From: a virus
Length of the DNA stretch: 20,165 nucleotides
Virus record (IMG/VR): IMGVR_UViG_3300040801_002438
Location: 1 to 20,165 of that record
Strand: one strand, 5' to 3'
The notes beneath the pieces are model-generated. The model worked only from the letters and a program-made list of their open reading frames with translations. It did not search any database and was not told where the DNA came from. Of the stretch, positions 7,220-14,666 are shown piece by piece (positions within the stretch are counted from its first letter, which is position 1; the number at the start of each line of letters is the position of its first letter). The translations under genes were made by a program, and so were the position numbers.

Positions 7220-7384
7220 AAAGATGAGCTAGTGTGGTTTAGGCTTGTAAAGGCAGGTTACGGGTCGTTAAAGGAAGTTAAGGAGATGACAGCCAGGGAA
7301 GTTCTTCAGGCATTAAACTACGAGGTTTTCTTAAGCGACTACGAGAGAGCCTATTTTGAACTTAACCGTGGGGTGGATCATTAA
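7196..7384 (+). CDS. Tail assembly chaperone frameshift extension (gpT-like part of a G-T fusion)
   Basis: In the -1 frame relative to the chaperone, 62 codons run from GGT at 7196 to TAA at 7382-7384. They encode an acidic, aromatic protein-like sequence: GPRIRVEDKDELVWFRLVKA, then GYGSLKEVKEM, EVLQALNYEVFLSDYERAYF. The frame has no good start of its own; an internal ATG (7286) has its AGGAG touching the codon and would drop the conserved-looking DELVWFRLVKAGYGS part. The segment fills the otherwise unexplained gap between chaperone and tape measure. Lambda-like phages express such a T domain only by frameshifting, giving a fusion of about 188 residues here (6819-7196 joined to 7196-7384). 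The frame is clear; the mechanism is inferred. Confidence 0.72.
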   Translation, partial: GPRIRVEDKDELVWFRLVKAGYGSLKEVKEMTAREVLQALNYEVFLSDYERAYFELNRGVDH

Positions 7385-8495
7385 AATCGGTGAGCTTTTT
7401 GTCAATTTAGGAATCAAGGGAGATGCTAAGTCAGCCAATGCATTGACCAGGGTGAATAAAGGTCTGGGAGAGGTGAAATCGGCTGGACTTGGGGCAAAAG
7501 CCGCTGTGGCCGCAGCTATCTTTGGCCTTGAAAGGCTTATGTCCTCCTCTACAGCATCAGGAACGACTCTGTTAAACTTTGCCAGCATTACAGGACTTTC
7601 AGCTAAAAGGCTTCAACAGTGGCAATTCGCAGCCATGCAAGCCGGAGTGGATGCTGAGACTTTACAATCCTCGGTTGAATCCGTTCAGAAATCCATGACA
7701 AATATGGCTTTAGGAAAAGGTGCTCCAGAGGGGCTTGGTCTAGTATCCGATATGGTCGGTTTTGATATGGAGCGAGCACAGGATACGTTTTACGTATTGG
7801 AGCAGCTCCAAAAGTTTGCTGGCAAAGCACGCGCTGATGTGGCCAACACAGTGCTTTCAGGCTTTGGTTTGTCCTCTAATGTGATTGCAGCGATGAGAAG
7901 GAATGCTTTTAGAGAGGACGTTTTTCAAAAAGCTCCCACGTACTCCGATGCACAGATAAAAGCATTGAACAAGGCCGATGCAGCATGGAGGGGATTAGGT
8001 CTTAAGATAAAAATGGCCATGGGGGAATTCAGTGCTGACGAAGGATTAAAACTTATTCAGAGTATCAGTAAAATTACAAGCGAAGTTTTAAAGATGACAA
8101 GAGCCTTCGTTAATCTGGCAGATGAGCTAAAAATATTTGATCGCATAGGACAATCGTTTGAAGGGTGGGGATTAATATTTAAAGGATTAACTGGCTCTTT
8201 AGAGGATATAAAAAACGATGGTCTAGGATCTTGGTTAAAGGACACATTAGGAGGAATAAAAGATGCAGCAAAGGGAGCTGTTATAAGTCTCACGGAACCG
8301 GACGCATCTATACAGCAAAAGTTAATACCAAGTCCCGTGGGTTCTCAGTCAGTATCCACTACAAATCAAAACACAGTAAACCAGACCCTTAATTTCAATA
8401 GTGATACATCTGACCCAGCACAGATAGGTAATGTTGTAAAAAAAGCCGCGAGCGAAGCATATAGGCAAATGTCAACTCAAGGACAGGAGAACTGA
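7356..8495 (+). CDS. Tail tape measure protein (short)
   Basis: The protein fixes tail length and lies in the tube lumen. It begins near IKIGELFVNLGIKGDAKSAN, the usual opening of tape measures in this lineage. It continues with Ala-rich helices and a small hydrophobic segment (AKAAVAAAIFGLERLM), NFASITGLSAKRLQQWQFAA, long helical stretches, and a Gln/Asn-rich end (NTVNQTLNFNSD, then VVKKAASEAYRQM). About 375 residues is short for the family and suggests a short tail. Starts: TTG 7356 has a weak GAGAG site. GTG 7368 has none. ATT 7380 follows GGGGTGG by 3 nt, overlaps the upstream stop as ATTAA, and gives the family-like start IKIGELF. The longest standard start is given, but ATT 7380 may be the true one. 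Confidence 0.8.
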   Translation: MNLTVGWIIKIGELFVNLGIKGDAKSANALTRVNKGLGEVKSAGLGAKAAVAAAIFGLERLMSSSTASGTTLLNFASITGLSAKRLQQWQFAAMQAGVDAETLQSSVESVQKSMTNMALGKGAPEGLGLVSDMVGFDMERAQDTFYVLEQLQKFAGKARADVANTVLSGFGLSSNVIAAMRRNAFREDVFQKAPTYSDAQIKALNKADAAWRGLGLKIKMAMGEFSADEGLKLIQSISKITSEVLKMTRAFVNLADELKIFDRIGQSFEGWGLIFKGLTGSLEDIKNDGLGSWLKDTLGGIKDAAKGAVISLTEPDASIQQKLIPSPVGSQSVSTTNQNTVNQTLNFNSDTSDPAQIGNVVKKAASEAYRQMSTQGQEN

Positions 8496-9320
8496 ATGGC
8501 TGTAGATCTTTCTGCTCTTTCGTCTGCAACGACAAGCGCACAAGCATTATCCAACCTCATACTGGTCACTCCCCAGGAGCAAGTAGGCATACAGCCTCAA
8601 CCTAAAGGCGATGTTGATGGGCAGTCGGTAGAACAGCCAAAGAAGTTTTTGTTCAATTACGAGGGTGAACAACAGATAAATCTCCAGTCAGATATTACCG
8701 ATCATTTTGTTGAGGACAACACTGCAATCCAGGACCAAATTGCATTAAGGCCGGAAACAGTAACAACCAATGGATTCATAGGTGAGCTTAACAATGTTGT
8801 TCCTCCAGAGTTAAAGCCTTTGCGTCTCGCAGCTGATAAGTTAACTCCCTTAACGGCTTATATCCCAGAATTATCAACTACGGCGGAGTTGGTTTATGCC
8901 AATGCCTTCCAGCTCTATCAGACAGCAAAAGTCGCCGCCGCTGGAGCTGTTCAAGCATGGAATTCTATATCAGGTGGTGGAGGACAGCCTCAGACCAAAC
9001 AAGCTCAAGCCTTTCAAGAATTCTATGGATACTGGAAGGATAGAACACTTTTTACAGTTCAAACTCCTTGGGCTGTCTTTAAAGATATGTCCATATTAAC
9101 TCTAAGGGCATTACAGCCAGATGATTCAAATTCCTATTCAGAGTTTCAGGTCACATTTAAAGCCATCAGGTTTGCCGAGACGTTTTCTGTGTCAGAGGGG
9201 AACCTATACGACTACAATCAGTTTCAGGGAAGGGCTTTCAACCAGGGCTCTCCTGAAATAAATAAAGGTGTTCAGACTCCGGTTGAGGCCGAGCCTTTGT
9301 CTGGATTCTTGCCAGCTTAG
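8496..9320 (+). CDS. Tape-measure-adjacent baseplate/tail hub protein
   Basis: The 274-aa protein starts at the base after the tape measure stop, with GGACAGGAG upstream. A conserved-looking block FNYEGEQQINLQSDITDHFV followed by EDNTAIQDQIALRPE and TTNGFIGELN (about residues 53-98) is a signature I associate with the protein following the tape measure in contractile phages with DUF3383/DUF3277 tails. The middle is Ala/Gln-rich and helical. The C-terminal third (ALQPDDSNSYSEFQVTFKAI) is beta-rich. It probably lies at the junction of tail tube and baseplate. The exact role is not known to me. Confidence 0.66.
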   Translation: MAVDLSALSSATTSAQALSNLILVTPQEQVGIQPQPKGDVDGQSVEQPKKFLFNYEGEQQINLQSDITDHFVEDNTAIQDQIALRPETVTTNGFIGELNNVVPPELKPLRLAADKLTPLTAYIPELSTTAELVYANAFQLYQTAKVAAAGAVQAWNSISGGGGQPQTKQAQAFQEFYGYWKDRTLFTVQTPWAVFKDMSILTLRALQPDDSNSYSEFQVTFKAIRFAETFSVSEGNLYDYNQFQGRAFNQGSPEINKGVQTPVEAEPLSGFLPA

Positions 9321-9329
9321 GAGATTGAG

Positions 9330-9674
9330 ATGCTTCGCATTACAAACATCACATTAGATTCTAGGCAACGGCAGACCGTGGCACTGCCGGATGGGACCAG
9401 CTTCCGCATGGTGCTTTACTATGTTCCGCTCCAATATGGTTGGTTTTTGCCTGAAATATCCTACCAAGATTTTATAGTTAATGGCTTAAGAGTGGTTAAC
9501 TCGCCAAACTTACTCCATCAGTTCCGAAATCAAATACCTTTTGGGTTGGCTTGTTTTACAGAGGATAAGCGCGAGCCTATGTTTCAAGAGGACTTTAACT
9601 CAGGGTTTGCAAAGCTTTATGTTCTAACAGAGGCAGAAAAGGAAGAGTTTACGGAGTATCTAGCGAATGGATAA
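9330..9674 (+). CDS. Baseplate plug protein (DUF6983-like)
   Basis: The 114-aa protein resembles the small baseplate plug family of simple contractile phages: LDSRQRQTVALPDGTSFRM, YYVPLQYGWFLPEISYQDF, VNGLRVVNSPNLLHQFRNQI and PFGLACFTEDKREPMFQEDF, closing with KLYVLTEAEKEEF. In such phages the plug occupies the lumen where tube meets hub. It sits between the TMP-adjacent gene and the hub gene, the expected order. The ribosome site is TTAGGAG. Its stop overlaps the hub start by 8 nt. Confidence 0.76.
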   Translation: MLRITNITLDSRQRQTVALPDGTSFRMVLYYVPLQYGWFLPEISYQDFIVNGLRVVNSPNLLHQFRNQIPFGLACFTEDKREPMFQEDFNSGFAKLYVLTEAEKEEFTEYLANG

Positions 9675-10533
9675 GTTTGGCCGTAATTATCGACTGACAG
9701 TAGATACGATTGATGGGGGCTCGGTTGTGATTGAGCCTCCGTTTACTGTTCAGTTTGATATACAGCGCAATGTTCTTTCATCTGCCAACGTGATTAACGT
9801 CCAGGTGCTCAATCTCTCACAAAGGGTGAGGGACCAAATCCGGAAGGACGAGTACGACTACGGCGTTAATCTGCTTATGAAATTAGAGGCAGGATATGGT
9901 CAGGACTTATCCACTGTGGCCACTGGGAACTTAAGGAGATGTTTTACGGTCAGGCAGGGCACTGAAATTGTCACATCCATTGATGCGTTTGACGGTGGGT
10001 TTGCTTTCTCAAATGGATTAACGTCTAGGACATATCAATCAGGAACACCTAATAATGTAATTTTAAAGGATCTTGCTGGCACGTTAAGAGAGCAAGGAGT
10101 TTCTTTAGGTGCCATAGGTCAGGTAGACGGTGAGATTCCTAGAGGGAACAGTTACACAGGAAATGCTTCAGAGCTATTAAATGAACTCTCGGGCAACAAG
10201 TTCTTCATCGACAATCAGCAAGTATTTATTCTTCGTGAGAACGAGGTGCTAGATCTTCCTGTACCAGTTTTAACAGCTAAAAGTGGGCTTTTAGGAACAC
10301 CAGTCAGGGAAAAGTCTAATCTCATTCTTGAAGTTTTATTTGAGCCTAATATCAGGGTAGCCCAAAAAGTTCAGGTGATAAGCCAAACGGCAGACAATTA
10401 CAGTGGATTTTATAAGGTAGTTGCTGTTCATCATTCCGGCATAATTAGCGGAGCGGTTTCAGGGAAGGCCACGACAAAGCTTAACTTGTTCTATGGCTCG
10501 GAGAGTTTAAGGACTGTGGAGCTCTTATCATGA
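9667..10533 (+). CDS. Baseplate hub protein (gp44/gpD-like fold)
   Basis: The 288-aa protein is the likely baseplate hub, which caps the tail tube and holds the spike. Features: NYRLTVDTIDGGSVVIEPPF at the N-terminus, TVQFDIQRNVLSSANVINVQ with VLNLSQRVRDQIRKDEYD (the usual 'F.i.r......A.i.i.NLs...r..I' hub opening), a Gly-rich GYG segment, and FFIDNQQVFILRE (about 185-197) leading to LLGTPVREKSNLILEVLFEP. The end GFYKVVAVHHSGIISG carries the typical 'Y.v..v.H.Gd..g' pattern. It is coupled to the spike gene by an ATGA overlap. Confidence 0.76.
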   Translation: MDKFGRNYRLTVDTIDGGSVVIEPPFTVQFDIQRNVLSSANVINVQVLNLSQRVRDQIRKDEYDYGVNLLMKLEAGYGQDLSTVATGNLRRCFTVRQGTEIVTSIDAFDGGFAFSNGLTSRTYQSGTPNNVILKDLAGTLREQGVSLGAIGQVDGEIPRGNSYTGNASELLNELSGNKFFIDNQQVFILRENEVLDLPVPVLTAKSGLLGTPVREKSNLILEVLFEPNIRVAQKVQVISQTADNYSGFYKVVAVHHSGIISGAVSGKATTKLNLFYGSESLRTVELLS

Positions 10534-11201
10534 GTGTTTTGTCAAAGCAGATACCAGACCCATCTCTTGCTGACCTTTTGAACGCGGTCAAAAGACAAGT
10601 GCTTCTTCAGCTTAACTGCCATGCTATTGGGCGTGTGGAATCCTTCGATGCCAGTAAACAGACTGTAAAAGCTACAATTGCTTACAAACGTAAATTCTCA
10701 AAAAAGTTGGATAATGGAAAGTATCAAACTGAGCTTCAGGACTACCCTATTTTGATTGATTGCCCTGTGGTTGTGGTCGGTGGAGGTAGTGGTAGCCTAA
10801 CCTTTCCTATCAGTCAAGGGGATGAGTGTGTTTTGCTGTTTAACGACCGATCCATTGATGATTGGTTTTCGAGTGGCCAGGTCGGTGAGGTCCAATCCTT
10901 AAGATTGCATTCCATGGCCGACGGTATTGCACTGGTTGGGGTAAGATCCATTCCCAACGTGCTTGAAGAGTATGACACCGAGAAAACGGTATTGCAGCAT
11001 GGGGACACTAAGATAAAGCTTGGGGAAAAAATTTCCGTGGAGAATTCAAGCCAGAATCTTAACTCACTGCTTCAAGATTTAATAACAGAGATCAAGGCCA
11101 TAACGGTAACGAGTGCATCTCCTGGCAGTCCTAGCGGTGTGCCTCTTAATGCCTCGGCTTTGACTGCTATCGCAACTCAGATTGAGGAGCTTTTAGAATG
11201 A
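10530..11201 (+). CDS. Baseplate spike protein (Gp138 N-terminal domain-like)
   Basis: The 223-aa protein resembles the Gp138/gpV-type central spike that pierces the outer membrane. The N-terminal OB-like domain reads CHAIGRVESFDASKQTVKAT, then LQDYPILIDCPVVVVGGGSG, SLTFPISQGDECVLLFNDRS and IDDWFSSGQ. The strand SLRLHSMADGIALVGVRSIP is next. A short beta-needle candidate follows (TVLQHGDTKIKLGEKISVEN), then a helix-rich tail. The small size gives a simple spike without lysozyme. It overlaps both neighbours by 4 nt. Confidence 0.76.
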   Translation: MSVLSKQIPDPSLADLLNAVKRQVLLQLNCHAIGRVESFDASKQTVKATIAYKRKFSKKLDNGKYQTELQDYPILIDCPVVVVGGGSGSLTFPISQGDECVLLFNDRSIDDWFSSGQVGEVQSLRLHSMADGIALVGVRSIPNVLEEYDTEKTVLQHGDTKIKLGEKISVENSSQNLNSLLQDLITEIKAITVTSASPGSPSGVPLNASALTAIATQIEELLE

Positions 11202-11563
11202 TTGTGCGATCAATAGACGGAAACAATGATTGGTTGTTTGGAAAAGGTAAGAATGATTACAAAAAGGATCGGTCAGCCATAGCGCAGAACATAAAGACCA
11301 GGCTGCAAAGTTTTCTGGGGGACTGCTTTTTTGCTCTAAGTGATGGCATAGATTGGTTTAATCTTTTGGGATCTAAGAATGTTTTGGAGTTAAGACTGGC
11401 CATATCCTCTGTTATTCTGAATACTCAAGGGGTAACAGAGATAGTTTCAGTCAATGTTATAGAGAATAATTCATCTCGTACTCTGAGTGTCCAATATGAG
11501 GTTAATACAGTCTTAGGCAGGGTTCAGGACGCGTTAACAGAAGAGGGGTTGTTGGATGCCTAA
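11198..11563 (+). CDS. Baseplate wedge protein (gp25/gpW-like)
   Basis: The 121-aa protein lies between the spike and the J-like wedge gene, as gp25-like wedge proteins do. It has the helix AIAQNIKTRLQSFLGDCFFA and a segment ALSDGIDWFNLLGSKNVLEL, which resembles the 'fl.d...GidW' element. The end is LRLAISSVILNTQGVTEIVS followed by beta strands. These wedge proteins clamp the tube-proximal part of the baseplate to the sheath. The start overlaps the spike stop (ATGA), and the stop overlaps the next ATG by 8 nt. Confidence 0.74.
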   Translation: MIVRSIDGNNDWLFGKGKNDYKKDRSAIAQNIKTRLQSFLGDCFFALSDGIDWFNLLGSKNVLELRLAISSVILNTQGVTEIVSVNVIENNSSRTLSVQYEVNTVLGRVQDALTEEGLLDA

Positions 11564-12746
11564 TATTATAGATAGCAACGGCCTTCAAACAAAAACCAGG
11601 TCCGAGCTCGTCACTGAGATATCAAATGATCTGAAGCTGATATATGGGAACGACATCAATCTGGACCCAGATACTCCCGATGGCCAATTCATTAACATAT
11701 TCATACAGTCCATACTCGATGGATATGATCTTTTAACTCAAGTTTACAATCAGTTCGACCCAGACCTGGCCTTTGGAAGGGTTTTAGATCAACGTGTTGC
11801 TATAAACGGAATACAGAGGCAGGCAGGAACAAGGACTGTAACAAATATTACAGTTGTTACGTCTCAGGCCGTAAATCTTTACGGTGTGGACCAGACGGTA
11901 GAGCCAGTCTTTACGGTATCAGACGACCAGGGAAACGAGTGGCAGCTTATAGAAACACAGAATGTTGCCGGAGCTGGGACCTATGTTTATTCTTTTCAAA
12001 GCGCCGTCCCAGGTGAGGTGCTGACTACGCCTAACACTATTACCAATGCGGTCACTGTGGTATTAGGCATCACTTCTGTTAATAACCCGACCACATACAC
12101 AACCCTAGGCATCGATGAGGAAACAGACCAAGACTTAAGACTTAGGAGGCAGCGTTCAGTCAGCCTTGCTTCCCAGGGGTATCTTGAAGGACTAATCGCA
12201 GCACTTGAGAACATCACTGGACTGACCGATGTTTTTGTTTATGAAAACCGCACAGGCACGGTGGATGCTGATGGCATACCTAGTCATTCCATATGGGTGA
12301 TTGTGGGCGGCACGGCCTCAGACGAAGATATTGCCACTGCGATATATCGCAAAAGAAATGCCGGATGCGGAATGAAAGGCAGTGAGAATTATACGATCAC
12401 TCAGGTAGACGGAAGTAAATTCGTAGTCAAATGGGATGAGGTCGAGACTGAGGACCTATATATAGCCTTTGATGCTGAATCCTTAGACGGTGTGAATGCT
12501 CCGAATACGACAAAGATACTTGATGATCTTCCAGGGCTTTTGCCTTTGGGTGTAAACGAGCAGATTGATGTTAACGAGATAGCAACCCTTGTCCAAGGGA
12601 TTGATGATAATACCTTAGTCTTAAACTGCAAGGTCAGCGACTCCCCAATCACTGTGTACAACCCTGGGGATGATTTCTTAAGTCCTAGTGCTAAAAACAA
12701 GAAGTTCTCAGTCGTTGCGGCCAACATCGACATAACGGTGGTATAA
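11556..12746 (+). CDS. Baseplate J-like wedge protein
   Basis: The 396-aa protein matches the baseplate J/gp47 family. The N-terminus carries TRSELVTEISNDLKLIYGND and LDPDTPDGQFINIFIQSILD, typical of J-like proteins. A central strand-rich domain has VVTSQAVNLYGVDQTVEPVF, GNEWQLIETQNVAGAGTYVY and VPGEVLTTPNTIT. A helical segment follows with DEETDQDLRLRRQRSVSLAS and GYLEGLIAALENITGLTDVF, then VYENRTGTVDADGIPSHSIW. The last third has LPGLLPLGVNEQIDVNEI. It forms the baseplate rim that transmits the contraction signal. Confidence 0.84.
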   Translation: MPNIIDSNGLQTKTRSELVTEISNDLKLIYGNDINLDPDTPDGQFINIFIQSILDGYDLLTQVYNQFDPDLAFGRVLDQRVAINGIQRQAGTRTVTNITVVTSQAVNLYGVDQTVEPVFTVSDDQGNEWQLIETQNVAGAGTYVYSFQSAVPGEVLTTPNTITNAVTVVLGITSVNNPTTYTTLGIDEETDQDLRLRRQRSVSLASQGYLEGLIAALENITGLTDVFVYENRTGTVDADGIPSHSIWVIVGGTASDEDIATAIYRKRNAGCGMKGSENYTITQVDGSKFVVKWDEVETEDLYIAFDAESLDGVNAPNTTKILDDLPGLLPLGVNEQIDVNEIATLVQGIDDNTLVLNCKVSDSPITVYNPGDDFLSPSAKNKKFSVVAANIDITVV

Positions 12747-12750
12747 GTTA

Positions 12751-13443
12751 GTGACCAATCAAGAGCTTATTGATTATTACAAAGACCTGCTCATCCTCCA
12801 GTACAGGGGTAAGACAAGAGCTCGCGGTCAAATAGATGCTTTTGTAAAGCAGGTTGTAGCAGATCAGCTTACCTTCGCAGTTCAACTGGCATTTAATATA
12901 GATACGGCAGAGGGCCAGCAACTCGACATAATAGGAAAGTACGCAGGTGTTCAAAGAGTCAATCGATTTATAACCTTGAATGACTCAGATTTTAGAACAT
13001 TTATTAAACTACAAATTGTAAAGAACAGTAACGGATCTTCTTTATACGATATCCAGTTATTGATAAACGAGTTTTTTGCTGACCAGGTATTTGTATTTGA
13101 TTACCAGACCATGCGAATGTCCTACCTAATAGATGAGGACCAGTGGAGTTCAAGCCTAGAACAGCTATCACAAGAGCTAGATATATTTCCTTTTCCTATG
13201 GCTGTAGAGCGTGGGGCGACAATATATGCTCCAGCATTAGCTCTGAAAAAGTTCTTCGGTTTTAGAACTTACTTATATGATACCGAAAACAATTCACTTT
13301 TTAACACTTATGATGATTATCAGTTTGGTTGGCCGTGGCTGACATACGAATATGCAACATACGATACCAGTACGGACTACTTTTTAGAAAAAGAAGACGG
13401 TGGTAAATTACTACAGGAGAGTGGTTATGAAATTATTCTTTAA
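12751..13443 (+). CDS. Baseplate-to-fibre protein (DUF2612-like)
   Basis: The 230-aa protein shows the DUF2612 pattern: ELIDYYKDLLILQYRGKTRA, FVKQVVADQLTFAVQLAFNI and AEGQQLDIIGKYAGVQR, then FITLNDSDFRTFIKLQIVKN and SSLYDIQLLINEFF. These proteins, like gpI, sit at the baseplate edge and hold fibres. The C-terminal 60 residues are rich in Tyr, Phe and Trp (FFGFRTYLYDTENN, GWPWLTYEYATYD) and may be the fibre-docking part. The start is GTG 12751; only a weak GGTGG is upstream, so translation may depend on coupling to the J-like gene, which ends 4 nt before. The stop lies 17 nt inside the next gene. Confidence 0.76.
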   Translation: MTNQELIDYYKDLLILQYRGKTRARGQIDAFVKQVVADQLTFAVQLAFNIDTAEGQQLDIIGKYAGVQRVNRFITLNDSDFRTFIKLQIVKNSNGSSLYDIQLLINEFFADQVFVFDYQTMRMSYLIDEDQWSSSLEQLSQELDIFPFPMAVERGATIYAPALALKKFFGFRTYLYDTENNSLFNTYDDYQFGWPWLTYEYATYDTSTDYFLEKEDGGKLLQESGYEIIL

Positions 13444-14650
13444 TAGCTTAGTTTTTGTTTTACTAGGTGTGATTGCGTTAGCTCAGGATGCAAAGATATC
13501 GGACCTCCCTTTATTGCCACAGACAAGCTACTCGGATGATGATCTACTTGTGGTTGTCGATACGGATGATTCTAAGACTAAGAAGACCACATTAGAGGAG
13601 TTCGATAAAAGGTACTACAATATTGGTAATGACATATTTAAGTTAGGTGACGGGACGGCAGGTGCTCCGGCCTTTAGCTTTACGGATGAACCAGACCTAG
13701 GTTTATATCGTTCAGGAAGTGGCGAGCTATCTCTTTCTATGTCAGGCAATAAAGCTGCTGGGTTTACAGAGAGTACGTCTGGGTTTGCAAACTTTGGTAT
13801 AGGTCTTTACAATACCAGTGATAGCACTCCGTTTTATTTGTATAGGAGCACCACTAGCACTGTGGCAATACAGATAGAGAATCCCTCTGGGACCGGAGGA
13901 GCTGGTTCTGGACTCACGGCGAAGGCATCTGGCAGCAACACTTCAAACTTCCTCGCCTATCCTACGGCGATGACAATACCAGCGTTAAAAGATAGAGCTG
14001 CTGTAAGAAATTTTGTCGGAGACGGCGTAAGCCTTATCGCTAATGACACTGGTGGTGATATTCGTTTTTACAATGAAGGTCAGGCCGATACAGATGAGTC
14101 ACTGCGTATGCCTGCCGATCACAGTTTACAATTCATGCAAGAGATCTCCACTCCGGCAACTCCTGCCACAGGGACTAATAAGTTATATTTTAAGTCAGAC
14201 GCGAAGATCTACCGATTAGATGATGCAGGCGCGGAAAAACAGGTTGGAAGTGATATCAATAAATTCCAGACAAAGATATTACCGAGTAATGTGACTACAG
14301 ATACCACAGCTATAACATTTTCTAACCTAGTAGTAGGTAAGATATATGAAGTTTCAGGTCAGGCCACACTTAATATAAAAGACGGTGACTCTGGGGATGG
14401 AGCTATGTTGGTTAACATTAAAAATGGGGCGACCATCGTTGGTAGATTTAATTTTGTAACTACAGGTTCGACAGAATTAATAGCAATTTTCGGTGTGGAT
14501 ACAATATTCGAGGCTACATCAACAACGGCGACATTAGAGACTTTAGGTCTGGCATCGGGAGCTTTTCTTGCTGGAGATGGAACTAGAGGAAAAACGTACA
14601 TGACGTTGACAGAAAGAAATGATCTTGTAGAAACCACGGATTTTAACTGA
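13427..14650 (+). CDS. Tail fibre protein with N-terminal signal-peptide-like segment
   Basis: The 407-aa protein has phage fibre features: KISDLPLLPQTSYSDDDLLV (about 23-42), a common fibre N-terminal motif, then TAGAPAFSFTDEPDLGLYRS and strand-rich, Gly/Thr/Ser-rich repeats. The C-terminal domain (about 280-407) may be receptor-binding. The first 22 residues, MKLFFNSLVFVLLGVIALAQ followed by DA, look like a Sec signal: one Lys, a hydrophobic core, and ALA before Gln as a cleavage site. ATG 13427 is preferred because CAGGAGA lies 7 nt upstream; an in-frame GTG at 13400 has no such site. It overlaps the previous gene by 17 nt. An internal GTG (13469) could give a product lacking the signal. 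Confidence 0.68.
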   Translation: MKLFFNSLVFVLLGVIALAQDAKISDLPLLPQTSYSDDDLLVVVDTDDSKTKKTTLEEFDKRYYNIGNDIFKLGDGTAGAPAFSFTDEPDLGLYRSGSGELSLSMSGNKAAGFTESTSGFANFGIGLYNTSDSTPFYLYRSTTSTVAIQIENPSGTGGAGSGLTAKASGSNTSNFLAYPTAMTIPALKDRAAVRNFVGDGVSLIANDTGGDIRFYNEGQADTDESLRMPADHSLQFMQEISTPATPATGTNKLYFKSDAKIYRLDDAGAEKQVGSDINKFQTKILPSNVTTDTTAITFSNLVVGKIYEVSGQATLNIKDGDSGDGAMLVNIKNGATIVGRFNFVTTGSTELIAIFGVDTIFEATSTTATLETLGLASGAFLAGDGTRGKTYMTLTERNDLVETTDFN

Positions 14651-14666
14651 TTAATTGGGGTCTTAA

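Noticed and set aside
12748-12954. Leftward frame opposite the DUF2612-like gene
   Set aside because: It is a shadow of a well-supported baseplate gene and has no coding evidence.
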